This document shows, one piece after another, positions 55,461-64,000 of a stretch of 64,000 bases of DNA. The notes under the pieces were generated by a model that was given only the letters and a program-made list of their open reading frames with translations, ran no database searches and was not told the DNA's origin. Each line of letters begins with the position of its first letter. Within the stretch, counting starts at the first letter, position 1. The translations under genes were made by a program, and so were the position numbers. This stretch comes from Stieleria marina (GTDB lineage Bacteria > Planctomycetota > Planctomycetia > Pirellulales > Pirellulaceae): positions 4,154,001 through 4,218,000 of the forward strand of contig CP036526.1 in the NCBI GenBank assembly GCA_007741555.1. Direction: 5' to 3'.

Positions 55461-55943
55461 TCAGCTCAGCGACAGCTGCATCTGGAAGTTGATCATTTGG
55501 ACTTGGCTACATTCCACGACTTGTTGCTTGACGACGGCGAACCCCATGGATTGAAAGAACGGCCTGGCAGTCAGGCTAGCTTCCGTCTTGATCCGCTGGC
55601 AGCCCAGCCGTTTTGCATCGGCGACGACTTGGTCGACCAACCGCCGGGCGATGCCTTGGCGTTGATGGTCCGCCGACACAAACAGTCGATCCAGGTAACC
55701 AAAATCGTCCATGTCGATGAATCCCACGATCGCGTCCCGCTGGCAAGCAACATACGCGCTCCGATTTTGGAAACGCTGCGCCCAGTCGTCAAACACGATT
55801 TGCGGCGATGCCCACGCATTGATTTGCTCGGGCGTGTAGTCGTCGGCACAGACACGGCGAATACAATCGCGAAACAGCGTCAGGCAGTCCGCCGAATCAC
55901 TGACTGTCCAAGACCGGAGCATCGTTGATGACGAAGTGTTCAT
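55461..55943 (-). CDS. GNAT-family N-acetyltransferase
   Basis: A 160-residue GCN5-related acetyltransferase. The acetyl-CoA binding motif A is seen in LDRLFVSADHQRQGIARRLVDQV (QRQGIA pyrophosphate loop), and the C-terminal motif B is in RPFFQSMGFAVVKQQVVEC. The substrate is unknown. Its start overlaps the stop of the phzF-like gene by 4 bp (55940-55943), so the two form an operon. Confidence 0.88.
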   Translation of the reverse strand: MNTSSSTMLRSWTVSDSADCLTLFRDCIRRVCADDYTPEQINAWASPQIVFDDWAQRFQNRSAYVACQRDAIVGFIDMDDFGYLDRLFVSADHQRQGIARRLVDQVVADAKRLGCQRIKTEASLTARPFFQSMGFAVVKQQVVECSQVQMINFQMQLSLS

Positions 55944-56920
55944 TCAGGCGCAACCAATAGCTGGCCGCTCATTACCGTCACAGCGTGCCCGGAAAGCTTG
56001 ACTCGGTCCCCGACGACTTCGCAGTACACGGTGCCACCGCGCGGTGACGCTTGGTAACCGGCCAACACGGATTTGCCCAACCGCTGCCCCCAGTAGGGCG
56101 CCAAGCAACAGTGCGCTGATCCGGTGACAGGATCTTCATCGATGCCGGATTGAGGAGCGAAGAAACGCGAAACGAAATCGACGCCCTCAATATCGCCTGG
56201 CGCTGTGACCATGACGCCTCGAGTATCAATCTGCGCGAGCAGGTGCAAATTGGGCGTCAAGCTGCGAATCGATGCGGCGTCCCTCAAGACAACCATGATG
56301 TCGTAGATCGTTTTGCGGACTTCGATCGCGGGCACGCCAAGGGCAGCCTGCAGTTGGGCGCAGACAGAATCTTCGACTCGGTTAATCGATGCGGTCACCG
56401 GAAAGTCGACGGCGATCCAAACCTCGCCGCTGTTTGATGACGACTGATCAAGCGAGGCGGTAGGATTTGAAACGGCCCTGCAAGCGAGTTCGCCACTGCG
56501 TGTTTGAAAACGAATGACCGCATCGGTGCCGACTTTGTTCTGCTGAAACAAGACATGTGCCGCAGCGATCGTCGCGTGACCACACAAATCGACTTCGATA
56601 GCTGGCGTGAACCAACGCAGGTGAAACACTTCGGCGTCATCCGTCGGAACCACAAACGCTGTTTCGGCCAAATTCATTTCCGCCGCAACGTTTTGCATCC
56701 ATTGATCCGAGGGGTACTGCGGCAACAGACAGACCGCAGCTGGATTTCCAGTGAATGGAGCATTTGCAAAGGCATCGACCTGCCAGATCGGGAGAGAATC
56801 AGTCACTCGTTTATCGCTTCCCTTTTGTTTCGAATCGGGCGGTAGCCAAACCCACTGCCCGGTCAACGAATGCGGACATCGCGTGAAGGATCGCTTCAAT
56901 TCATACGTGTCGATCGCCAC
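55940..56920 (-). CDS. PhzF-family isomerase/epimerase
   Basis: A protein of up to 326 residues with the PhzF signatures: the N-terminal WQVDAFANAPFTGNPAAVCLL, the catalytic Glu in NLAETAFVV, DLCGHATIAAAHVLF, and EDPVTGSAHCCLAPYW near the end. Members are diaminopimelate-epimerase-fold isomerases. Those outside phenazine clusters mostly have unknown substrates. The first 38 residues look unrelated to the family, and a GTG at 56806, immediately before TDSLPIWQVDAFA with GGGA upstream, may be the true start. It is co-transcribed with the GNAT gene by a stop/start overlap. Confidence 0.88.
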   Translation of the reverse strand: MAIDTYELKRSFTRCPHSLTGQWVWLPPDSKQKGSDKRVTDSLPIWQVDAFANAPFTGNPAAVCLLPQYPSDQWMQNVAAEMNLAETAFVVPTDDAEVFHLRWFTPAIEVDLCGHATIAAAHVLFQQNKVGTDAVIRFQTRSGELACRAVSNPTASLDQSSSNSGEVWIAVDFPVTASINRVEDSVCAQLQAALGVPAIEVRKTIYDIMVVLRDAASIRSLTPNLHLLAQIDTRGVMVTAPGDIEGVDFVSRFFAPQSGIDEDPVTGSAHCCLAPYWGQRLGKSVLAGYQASPRGGTVYCEVVGDRVKLSGHAVTVMSGQLLVAPE

Positions 56921-57075
56921 ATCGCGTCAGGTCCTACGCAATAAGCCCGCCTTAACAAGCCCGCGGACCAAATCCCTCCGCCTTCTCAGTTAGAGACAAC
57001 AACGTTGCGGTGGGTTCGGTTTACAATAGCGTTCTATCAAGCAGCAAACCTACCAGAGCAACGACAATTTTGACA

Positions 57076-57972
57076 ATGAATCCAGGGCCTCTCAACGCAA
57101 AGTTTTCGGCCGCAGCGAGCTCTGGCGTTGCGCTTGCCATCTGCCTTTGCTTTGGCAACGTTTTGGCTGACGAACCGATCGAAATTTTCGAGACCATCGC
57201 CCCCTCCATCATCGAACAGGCTCCCGTCATCGAACAGGCTCCCGTCATCGAACAGGCTCCGGTGGTCGTCGAACAGGCTCCCGTCATCGTCGAATCGGCT
57301 CCGGTGGTCGTTGGCCAAATTCCGGTCGTGATCGAAGCGGCTGATACGGCGCAACAAGACGCGACCCGGCAGACTGCCGCCAGCATCCTGCAATCATTCG
57401 ATCAGAACCAGGACGGCAGCATCAGCCGCAAGGAAGCGTCGCAGGACCTGAAGTTGTACTTCTCTCAATACGATACCAATGCCGACGACACCATCGACGC
57501 GGCGGAATCCATTGCGATCGCTGAATTCATGCTAGGGCTCTCGGCCAACAAAACCCATCTGGCCAAACGAGAACAGTTTGCCCAGAAAACTCACCAAGCA
57601 CGCGAATTGATCCGATCGGTCGACACGGATGACGACGGAATGCTGAACTTGAACGAAGCACCGTTAGAACTGAAGCCCTACTTTGCAAACTTTGATGTCA
57701 GCGGTGACCGCCGAATTGACGCAGACGAAATCATGCCTGTCCTGGATCACCTGCTCGCAAACCAACAACAGACATCTCCTTCCATGTTGCCGGACACGCA
57801 AAGCCCCGTCGCCCAAATCATTCGGTTTATGGACAAGAACGGAGATTCAAAAATTGACCGAACCGAAATCACGGCCAGCTTTGATGCCATCGACGCGAAT
57901 CGCGATGGCTTCGTCGACGCAGTAGAAGCCCAAGTGATTGTCGATATCGCGAAGCAACCGCCCCAAAAGTAG
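57076..57972 (+). CDS. Secreted EF-hand calcium-binding protein with six EF loops
   Basis: The ATG at 57076 (MNPGPLNAKFS) is chosen because a signal peptide follows (VALAICLCFGNVLA); the frame opens at 57010. The protein, about 298 residues, has a short run of IEQAPV-type repeats after the signal. Three pairs of EF-hand loops follow: DQNQDGSISRKE and DTNADDTIDAAE; DTDDDGMLNLNE and DVSGDRRIDADE; DKNGDSKIDRTE and DANRDGFVDAVE. DVSGDRRIDADE has Arg in place of Gly at loop position 6 and may bind poorly. The function is unknown. Exported EF-hand proteins are common in this phylum. It precedes the DUF1592/DUF1552 pair by 21 bp. Confidence 0.85.
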   Translation: MNPGPLNAKFSAAASSGVALAICLCFGNVLADEPIEIFETIAPSIIEQAPVIEQAPVIEQAPVVVEQAPVIVESAPVVVGQIPVVIEAADTAQQDATRQTAASILQSFDQNQDGSISRKEASQDLKLYFSQYDTNADDTIDAAESIAIAEFMLGLSANKTHLAKREQFAQKTHQARELIRSVDTDDDGMLNLNEAPLELKPYFANFDVSGDRRIDADEIMPVLDHLLANQQQTSPSMLPDTQSPVAQIIRFMDKNGDSKIDRTEITASFDAIDANRDGFVDAVEAQVIVDIAKQPPQK

Positions 57973-57993
57973 TTTCGTCTGACCAATCCATCC

Positions 57994-60396
57994 ATGATAA
58001 GTCTCCGCCATTTTATTTTCGTTTTCGCAGTGATCGCTTCGGGTCCGTTGCGAGCGGCGACGCTGCGTGATGAACTTGCTCCCCTGATCGATTCATCGTG
58101 CGTGGATTGCCATGACGCTTCGACCGAAACCAATCTCGATCTCACATCGCTAGGCACGGACCTGACGGACGATTCCACCCAGCGACAGTGGGAACAAATT
58201 TTTGATCGCGTTTGGACGGGTGAAATGCCGCCTGCTTCGGAAGACCGACCGCCGACGGAGATTCGATCGGCCGCCTTGACCACGCTCAAGCACTCGCTGG
58301 CTGAAGCAAGCCTGGCGAAACAGAAATCCGGCCGCGTTCCAGCCCGACGCCTAACCAAGTTGGAACTGCGCTACACTCTGCAGGATCTGTTTTTGATCCA
58401 AGGTGATGTGACAAACGGCATTCCCGACGAAAGCGAATCGGGTAGCTTCGACACGGTCGGAGCGAGCCAGCGGATTTCCGCCGTTCACTTAGAAAGCTAC
58501 CTGGCCGCCGCCGACGAAGCCCTCGATCTGGCCATCCGCTTGGACCACAATCCCTACCGCGATTTTGGCGACAAAGCCGACGACGACTTTGGGTTTTTAG
58601 AAACCTGGCACGACAAACCACTTAACCTCGGTGGCAGTATCACCCGCAAATTGAATTACGGATCCGGCGTGGTATTGTTTGCCGACGTCGACTATTTGAC
58701 TCAGTTTGTAGCGAGTGTCCCCTCGCCAGGAAGGTATCGACTAACGGCCAAAGTCGCGGCCTACCAATCGACGGAACCTGTCACCGCAAAATGGATCGTC
58801 AAGAACCAATCCGGAGGTGCCAAGCTGGCCAAAACCGTCGACTTGCTGCCCGGTGAACCCACAACGATCTTGGTCGAAACGACGATGAAGCCCGGGGACA
58901 TTCCCTACCTGACGTTTGACAATCGCAACGCAAAAAACGACAGCGTGTTTATCGCGGGCGGTTCGCAGGTTTTTCAAGGCGCGGGGCTGGCAATTCTGTC
59001 TCAAAGTGCCGAGGGCCCGCTGAACCAGTCTTGGCCACCACCAAGCACGATGCACCTATTGGATGGTTTGGAGATCTCCGAGATATTGGGTTGCCAAGAC
59101 GGTCCTTTTGAAGTGATCGCAACCGCCAATCCGATTGACGACATCAGACGCATTGTCAGCCGTTTGGCACCAAGCATATTTCGTCGTCCCGTTTCCGAAA
59201 CGGAGCTGGAGCAGTTTGTCTCGTTAGCTTCTCCCGCGCTTGATGCTGGCCGCGATATCACCGACGCACTTCGCATTCCGCTGCGGTCGATGCTAAGTTC
59301 GCCGCAGTTCCTGTTGCTGGGCGGACGCTCAGGTCAATTGGACGACCATGCACTTGCGAGTCGGCTTTCGTACTTTCTTTGGCGAAGCATGCCGGACCCA
59401 GCGTTGCTGCAGCTTGCCGACCAGGGCCAGCTGCGAGACCCCACGGTGCTGGCTCAGCAAGTCGATCGAATGCTGGCAGATCCCAAAGCCGATCGATTTG
59501 TCAAAGACTTTGTTGGGCAGTGGCTTCGGCTGCATCAGATCAACGCGACTTCACCCGACGAAAGCCTGTACCCGGAATTTGAAGAACTCTTGGCCGCTGC
59601 CATCCCCAAGGAAACGCAGTGGTTCTTTGCTGATCTAATTCGCAGGAACCTCAGTGCTGACAATTTGATCGATTCCGATTTCACTTTCGTGAACCGACGC
59701 CTGGCTCAGCATTACGGGATCGACGGAGTCGACGGCCAGCATTTTCGCCGCGTCGCTTTGCCCGACGACAGCCCACGTGGCGGAATTTTGACCCAAGCCG
59801 CTGTTTTGAAAACGACGGCCAACGGCACCACCACTTCACCGGTCACACGAGGCAACTTTGTGCTGACCAATTTTCTGGGGACACCGCCCGCCGCTCCGCC
59901 GGCCAGCGTGGGATCGATTGAACCTGACACGCGCGGCAAAACGACGATCCGCGAAATCCTATCGGCTCACCGGGACAATGAATCGTGCAATCAGTGCCAC
60001 CGCGAGATTGATCCGCCCGGTTTTGCTCTTGAGAGTTTTGACCCCATCGGCGGTTTCCGCACACACTACCGGGCGTCCGGCGGAGAACAGACTTTTGGCG
60101 ATTTCACGACCAAGTTGCCGCCCAAGCAAGGACCACCGGTCGACCCAAGTGGCGTGACGACCGATGGCACCCCCTTTCGAGACATTCGACAATATAGGCA
60201 GCATCTGATGCAAAACCGCCGAGCGGTGGTTCGCAATTTCATCTCGCAGTTGATCGTCTTCAGCACCGGCGGCGAAATCGCGTTTGCTGATCGCGATGTT
60301 GTCAAGGAAATTACTGATGCCACGGAAGCAGATGGTTTCCGCGTTCGCGATATCATTCACGCGATCGTTCAAAGTCGCCTGTTTGATGAAAAGTGA
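57994..60396 (+). CDS. DUF1592-type planctomycete cytochrome (DUF1587/1592/1588/1585)
   Basis: An 800-residue secreted protein. A signal peptide (MISLRHFIFVFAVIASGPLRA) is followed by a cytochrome c-like segment with CVDCH (residue 36) and the conserved GEMPPASE. The DUF1587 region follows (RRLTKLELRYTLQDLF), then a carbohydrate-binding-like beta domain (about 230-350), DUF1592 (RLSYFLWRSMPDPALLQLAD), DUF1588 (RGGILTQAAVLKTTANGTTTSPVTRG) with a second CNQCH (665), and DUF1585 at the C-terminus. The family is a planctomycete hallmark and is nearly always paired with DUF1552, as here with a 4-bp GTGA overlap. A redox role on polysaccharide substrates is suspected but unproven. Confidence 0.9.
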   Translation: MISLRHFIFVFAVIASGPLRAATLRDELAPLIDSSCVDCHDASTETNLDLTSLGTDLTDDSTQRQWEQIFDRVWTGEMPPASEDRPPTEIRSAALTTLKHSLAEASLAKQKSGRVPARRLTKLELRYTLQDLFLIQGDVTNGIPDESESGSFDTVGASQRISAVHLESYLAAADEALDLAIRLDHNPYRDFGDKADDDFGFLETWHDKPLNLGGSITRKLNYGSGVVLFADVDYLTQFVASVPSPGRYRLTAKVAAYQSTEPVTAKWIVKNQSGGAKLAKTVDLLPGEPTTILVETTMKPGDIPYLTFDNRNAKNDSVFIAGGSQVFQGAGLAILSQSAEGPLNQSWPPPSTMHLLDGLEISEILGCQDGPFEVIATANPIDDIRRIVSRLAPSIFRRPVSETELEQFVSLASPALDAGRDITDALRIPLRSMLSSPQFLLLGGRSGQLDDHALASRLSYFLWRSMPDPALLQLADQGQLRDPTVLAQQVDRMLADPKADRFVKDFVGQWLRLHQINATSPDESLYPEFEELLAAAIPKETQWFFADLIRRNLSADNLIDSDFTFVNRRLAQHYGIDGVDGQHFRRVALPDDSPRGGILTQAAVLKTTANGTTTSPVTRGNFVLTNFLGTPPAAPPASVGSIEPDTRGKTTIREILSAHRDNESCNQCHREIDPPGFALESFDPIGGFRTHYRASGGEQTFGDFTTKLPPKQGPPVDPSGVTTDGTPFRDIRQYRQHLMQNRRAVVRNFISQLIVFSTGGEIAFADRDVVKEITDATEADGFRVRDIIHAIVQSRLFDEK

Positions 60397-60452
60397 GTTT
60401 CGATTCCTTGAGTGTTTCGCAGATCGCGATTCAACCGCAACGAAAGATTCCG

Positions 60453-61712
60453 ATGACATCTAGACTCCCTCGCCGAACCCTTCTGAAGGCCGCTGGCGTC
60501 TCGCTGTCACTTCCGTTTCTGGAATCGATGACGGCCGTTCAGGCAGCCAGCCAGGTGGCGCCGCCCAAGCGGATGGTGTTTGTCTGCACGTCACTGGGAT
60601 TGCACTCTCCCAATCTTTGGCCCACCACGACGGGCAAGGAATACGAATCGACGCCTTATCTTGATTTGCTGAACCAGCATCGCAACGATTTCACGTTGTT
60701 CTCCGGGTTGTCGCATGAAGACCAGATCGGACGTCAGCCCCACGACAGCGAAATGACTTGGTTAACGGCGGCGCGCAAACCCGGCGTCGCTGGATTTCGC
60801 AATTCCGTCTCCGTGGACCAAGTTGCGGCCAAACATTTTGGCAATGCGACTCGGTTTGCATCGGTGACCATGGGCACCATCAAGTCTCAAAGCCAGTCTT
60901 ACACGGACGGTGGCGTGATGATCCCAGCACAGACCAGCCCGGCGCGGCTGTTTGCCAAGATGTTTCTCAATGGCACGCCCGATGAAATCATTGCGCAGAA
61001 ACGGCGTCTGTTAGATGGACGCAGCATTTTGGACGAACTTGGTTCGCAGACCAAACGGCTGAAGCAACAGGCCAGCGCGGCCGACAATCATTTGCTGGAC
61101 GACTATTTCCATTCCGTTCGACAAGCCGAAACGAACATCGCAGCGGCGGATGGGTGGAGCAAGCAACCGAAACCTACTGTCGATACGCAGCAGCCCAAGG
61201 ACATCAACGACCCGACTGATTTGATTGGCCGGTCACGACTTTTGCTGGACTTGGTCCCGCTGATTATCCAAACCGATTCGTCGCGAATCATTTCCGTGAT
61301 GATTCAAGACCACTTCGTCGTTCCCAAAATCGACGGCGTCAGGGGGACCCACCATAATCTTTCGCACCACGGGCAAGATCCGTCGAAGATTGCGGAACTG
61401 CAACGGATCGAAACGGGCATTGTCCAATGCTTTGGTGGCATGCTGGAAAAAATGAAATCGGGACAGGAATCCGGCACCCGTTTGTTGGATAACACTTCGG
61501 TTGTGTTCGGCAGCAATCTGGGCAACGCCAACGCTCACGAAGCGAAGAACTTGCCGATTTTTGTAGCCGGCGGTGGCTACCAGCACGGTCGATACGTGGA
61601 CATGAAGAAAGAGCACGAAACACCGCTTAGCAACTTGTTTGTACGGCTACTGCAAGACACCGGCATCGAAACCGAATCGTTCGGGCAGAGCTCCGCCGCG
61701 ATGTCTTGGTAG
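60453..61712 (+). CDS. Tat-exported DUF1552 protein
   Basis: The ATG at 60453 gives a clean twin-arginine leader (MTSRLPRRTLLKAAGVSLSL). A GTG at 60393 overlapping the upstream stop is the longer alternative. The mature part, about 390 residues, is the DUF1552 fold, related to the DUF1501/sulfatase-like hydrolases: PKRMVFVCTSLGLHSPNLWP, GLSHEDQIGRQPHDSE, GVRGTHHNLSHHG and NTSVVFGSNLGNANAHEAKNLP. Tat export suggests folding with a cofactor or metal in the cytosol. It forms a unit with the preceding DUF1592 protein. Confidence 0.9.
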   Translation: MTSRLPRRTLLKAAGVSLSLPFLESMTAVQAASQVAPPKRMVFVCTSLGLHSPNLWPTTTGKEYESTPYLDLLNQHRNDFTLFSGLSHEDQIGRQPHDSEMTWLTAARKPGVAGFRNSVSVDQVAAKHFGNATRFASVTMGTIKSQSQSYTDGGVMIPAQTSPARLFAKMFLNGTPDEIIAQKRRLLDGRSILDELGSQTKRLKQQASAADNHLLDDYFHSVRQAETNIAAADGWSKQPKPTVDTQQPKDINDPTDLIGRSRLLLDLVPLIIQTDSSRIISVMIQDHFVVPKIDGVRGTHHNLSHHGQDPSKIAELQRIETGIVQCFGGMLEKMKSGQESGTRLLDNTSVVFGSNLGNANAHEAKNLPIFVAGGGYQHGRYVDMKKEHETPLSNLFVRLLQDTGIETESFGQSSAAMSW

Positions 61713-61777
61713 AACTGGCCCAATCGCCAATCGCGTTGCAATCGCTCCAACTGGTTTTGATAGGCTGGACACCTACC

Positions 61778-61801
61778 TCATCCGCTCTGCACGCCACAGC
61801 C
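61778..61801 (+). repeat. 24-bp imperfect direct repeat, first copy
   Basis: It matches 61897-61920 at 21 of 24 positions, with a conserved CTGCAC and ACAGCC core. It could be a binding site or a remnant of a small duplicated element. Confidence 0.4.
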
Positions 61802-61896
61802 AGGGCAGGTCACTTTTAAAACGGGGTCAACTGCTAGCGGAAGGGGGCAACGGTTAACGGGACGCCGCTTAATGCGAAGCTCCTATCTTCAAAACA

Positions 61897-61920
61897 TCAT
61901 TCGCCCTGCACGACACAGCC
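61897..61920 (+). repeat. 24-bp imperfect direct repeat, second copy
   Basis: It is the partner of 61778-61801, 119 bp start to start. Confidence 0.4.
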
Positions 61921-62035
61921 CGACGTCTCGACGAACAAGACCGACGCGAACTAGAATAGCGGGGTGGGAGATTTGTTCTCCGATCGACTATCGCCAAGTT
62001 CGTTTCGTTATCTCGTTTTCGATTGATCGCTGCTG

Positions 62036-62818
62036 ATGCCAATCCAAGTCAAATGCCAGTGCGGCAAAGCTCTGAAGGTGAAGGACGAACTGGCTGGAAA
62101 AGCGGTCAAATGCCCTGGTTGTGGCAAGGTGATCAAGATTGGTCAGAAAGCCGCTGCCCCCGTTAAACCATCCGTAAAACCATCCGCGAAGCCGGCGTCC
62201 AAACCGGCGGCAGCGCGACCTCCCGCAGCGGCCGCCGCACCTGTCGGCGGGGGAGATTCTCTGGATGATCTTTTCGACGAAGAAGGCTTCAGCGATCATG
62301 TGGCGAGTCTCTGCCCGAATTGCCGCGCCGAGATGTCCACCGGTGCTGTCTTCTGCACCAAGTGCGGTTTCAACAAAGAAACCGGCGACCTGATGCAGGC
62401 GCATAAAACCGCCGGTGTCGACATTGACGCCGGTACGATGGCGTTGGACAAAGCCGAAGCGGACATGAAAAAGGCCGATCGGCTGCAGCGTGAGATGGAA
62501 TCCAAGGCTGGCATGCCCTGGTGGATGTTGGCGTTGGTGATATTTATGATGGGATCGGGCACCGCCATCGCCGTAATCGCGGTCAACATGGCCAACCGAA
62601 CCGAAGAAGGTTCCGCGAGCGAGTTCAGCGCGATGGCGTTGTTCTTGCAGGTATGTGCCGGAGCGGTCAGCTTTTTGTCGGTAGGAGCCCTGCTGAAGCT
62701 CGGAATCCTGTTTGCCAAAAAGGAAGCCCAGAAGAAGGACATCATCAAACTGACGATCGGATTTTTGCTTTTCGGTGGCATCGGGATCGGCCTTTTGGTT
62801 GCCGCATCGCGTCAGTAG
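62036..62818 (+). CDS. Zinc-ribbon membrane protein of unknown function
   Basis: A 260-residue protein. Two N-terminal zinc-ribbon pieces are visible: VKCQCGKALKVKDELAGKAVKCPGCGK (CxC...CxxC) and, after an Ala/Pro/Lys linker (about 42-70), LCPNCRAEMSTGAVFCTKCGFN (CxxC...CxxC). A charged coiled coil (about 130-160) leads to three hydrophobic helices (about 162-185, 200-225 and 238-257). The layout, cytosolic zinc ribbons joined to a small membrane domain, is common in planctomycetes. No function is assigned. Confidence 0.8.
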   Translation: MPIQVKCQCGKALKVKDELAGKAVKCPGCGKVIKIGQKAAAPVKPSVKPSAKPASKPAAARPPAAAAAPVGGGDSLDDLFDEEGFSDHVASLCPNCRAEMSTGAVFCTKCGFNKETGDLMQAHKTAGVDIDAGTMALDKAEADMKKADRLQREMESKAGMPWWMLALVIFMMGSGTAIAVIAVNMANRTEEGSASEFSAMALFLQVCAGAVSFLSVGALLKLGILFAKKEAQKKDIIKLTIGFLLFGGIGIGLLVAASRQ

Positions 62819-62836
62819 GAACGCTGGAGATCGATC

Positions 62837-63073
62837 GTGCCCTGGCCTGCTTCCATCGCTCTGATTTGCATTACCGTTTCGATGTTCGCGACCTTGCTGC
62901 TTGAGCTATGGACAGGCTTGGCGGTCGCGGGATGGGCCGGTGACTTTGCCCTGGTCGACCGGCAAAAGCAACCGATTATCTACTGGGCAATCATGCTGTT
63001 GCAGATCAGTTCGTTAGTCGTGACCATTGCCGTGGCATACTACTTTGTCGTGGCACCCGCGGCAGCTCTTTAG
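62837..63073 (+). CDS. Small two-helix membrane protein
   Basis: A 78-residue protein from GTG at 62837 with a GGAG (62826-62829) 7 nt upstream, a convincing ribosome-binding site. Two membrane helices are visible (SIALICITVSMFATLLLEL and IMLLQISSLVVTIAVAYYF). It lies 18 bp behind the zinc-ribbon membrane gene on the same strand, suggesting co-expression and possibly a complex. No family was recognised. Confidence 0.65.
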   Translation: MPWPASIALICITVSMFATLLLELWTGLAVAGWAGDFALVDRQKQPIIYWAIMLLQISSLVVTIAVAYYFVVAPAAAL

Positions 63074-63996
63074 CGAACACATCGCCATCCGCATTGTCGC
63101 AGCCAGTAGACGCATGCGGACGTAAACGCACCGATGATCGCGGCGCCAAATAGCGATAACGGTAGGGTTACGTGAGCTTGATAGACTACACTCTGCCAGC
63201 CGAATTCGACGGTGGCCAGGCACGCGACAAAGGCAAACGACATCGCGAACGCGGTGACGCAGCTTGCAATCACTCCCTTCCTGCCGACCGGTGCGTCTCG
63301 CAAATACGCCACGCACGCCACAATGCCCATCACTGCGCCTAGAGCCGATACGCCGCCAAAGGCCAATGTCGCTTCGATCGGCACTTCGCTTTTCAGAACA
63401 GAAACAAACGCAAACGTGATCGCGACGATCGTGGTGAGCTGAATGAGCGTTTGAATTCCCAGCCGCGGAAGCTGTTCGCTGGTGGTGCGTAGATGGGCTA
63501 AAGTCCAGGGCGTGCAAAGCTGAGCCAGGATTCCAACGGTCGCTGCGCAAACAAACACGCTTGAAAACAGAACCGCAACGGACGGGACGATGTCAGCCCA
63601 GTCGACCGTTTCGACCATTGCCAAGCTGATAGTGAATCCCACCACCGACGGGACAAACAGTGCGATTGCGACCGCGTAGCGAATCACCAGCGGCACATGC
63701 CAAAACATGGCCGCCGCAATCGAAAACGACCCGACCGATCCCGCGGGAAATATGACCAACATGGCAACACCGCCCATCACCCAAAACGCAGGGCGACCGG
63801 AAAACACGTCCTCGACAAGTTCAATCCCCAGCGGGATCGCGACACTCAAGCAAAACAGAAGGACGCCCAAGCCTGCTAAGCCCAAGCCCACGCTGGCTCG
63901 GTCCGGGTCCGACGAGGTATTCCCATCGAACCGGAATAGAAGCGGGGCGTTTTCCGCCAAATCGACCTCGACGACGTCCATCGCCTGATGTGACAT
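63070..63996 (-). CDS. Multi-pass membrane protein, unknown
   Basis: A 308-residue protein with about eight hydrophobic helices after a 38-residue acidic N-terminus (MDVVEVDLAENAPLL). No recognised motif. Its stop overlaps the end of the convergent small membrane gene by 4 bp. It may extend or have a different start, because the frame begins only 5 bp from the window edge. Confidence 0.65.
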   Translation of the reverse strand: MSHQAMDVVEVDLAENAPLLFRFDGNTSSDPDRASVGLGLAGLGVLLFCLSVAIPLGIELVEDVFSGRPAFWVMGGVAMLVIFPAGSVGSFSIAAAMFWHVPLVIRYAVAIALFVPSVVGFTISLAMVETVDWADIVPSVAVLFSSVFVCAATVGILAQLCTPWTLAHLRTTSEQLPRLGIQTLIQLTTIVAITFAFVSVLKSEVPIEATLAFGGVSALGAVMGIVACVAYLRDAPVGRKGVIASCVTAFAMSFAFVACLATVEFGWQSVVYQAHVTLPLSLFGAAIIGAFTSACVYWLRQCGWRCVR

Positions 63997-64000
63997 CGGG

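Larger units (their letters stand above)
61713..62035. other. Intergenic region with an imperfect 24-bp repeat
   Basis: About 323 bp between DUF1552 and the zinc-ribbon protein. It contains a direct repeat (61778-61801 and 61897-61920, 21 of 24 bases identical). No gene, RNA or clear terminator was seen. Confidence 0.5.

Overview
The window looks like a chromosomal segment of a planctomycete, most likely in the Pirellulaceae. The evidence is family content: two PVC-type dehydrogenase/HEAT/cytochrome c proteins, a DUF1592-type cytochrome next to a Tat-exported DUF1552 protein, and a 6622-residue DUF4347/VCBS/putative-Ig surface protein whose N-terminus carries the planctomycete 'LEDRVLFDA' motif. 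No rRNA, tRNA, insertion sequence, integrase or CRISPR array was seen.

Layout. 1-6.5 kb (minus): partial zinc-type alcohol dehydrogenase and two PVC-type heme proteins. 6.7-33.8 kb (minus): one block of five genes in the order giant surface protein, shortened SecA-like ATPase, periplasmic HlyD-like adaptor, GAF-HlyD membrane fusion, PqqD-like/M50-protease/HlyD membrane fusion. A 793-bp divergent region follows, then an ECF sigma factor and its likely anti-sigma partner (34.6-36.6 kb). 36.7-43.1 kb: YfhO-like membrane protein, Ogt DNA repair enzyme, VOC protein, DinB-like protein, a hypothetical protein, and MnmE. 43.1-47.7 kb (minus): a DsbD-type thiol:disulfide interchange protein, a phosphotransferase and TsaE. 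48.0-55.4 kb (plus): WecA/MraY-type transferase, O-antigen ligase-like polymerase, DUF1573 protein, and a metallophosphatase-like tetraheme protein. The remainder holds GNAT, PhzF, a six-EF-hand protein, the DUF1592/DUF1552 pair, a zinc-ribbon membrane protein and two further membrane proteins.

Two observations stand out. First, the dsbD-type gene is interrupted by one in-frame TGA (43397-43399) exactly where the first redox cysteine of its thioredoxin domain belongs. The frame then continues for 101 residues that complete the domain. A perfect 7-bp hairpin with a CGUGU loop begins 17 nt after the TGA, as expected for a bacterial SECIS element. I read it as a 959-residue selenoprotein with a U-P-T-C active site. 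Second, the giant-protein block looks like a dedicated export locus in which a SecA-like motor without wing and C-terminal domains works with three different HlyD-bearing proteins, with no ABC or RND pump nearby. The giant gene also contains a near-perfect 2568-bp internal tandem duplication of four repeat units.

Limits: no searches were run, so families were recognised from motifs, and start codons are uncertain where noted.
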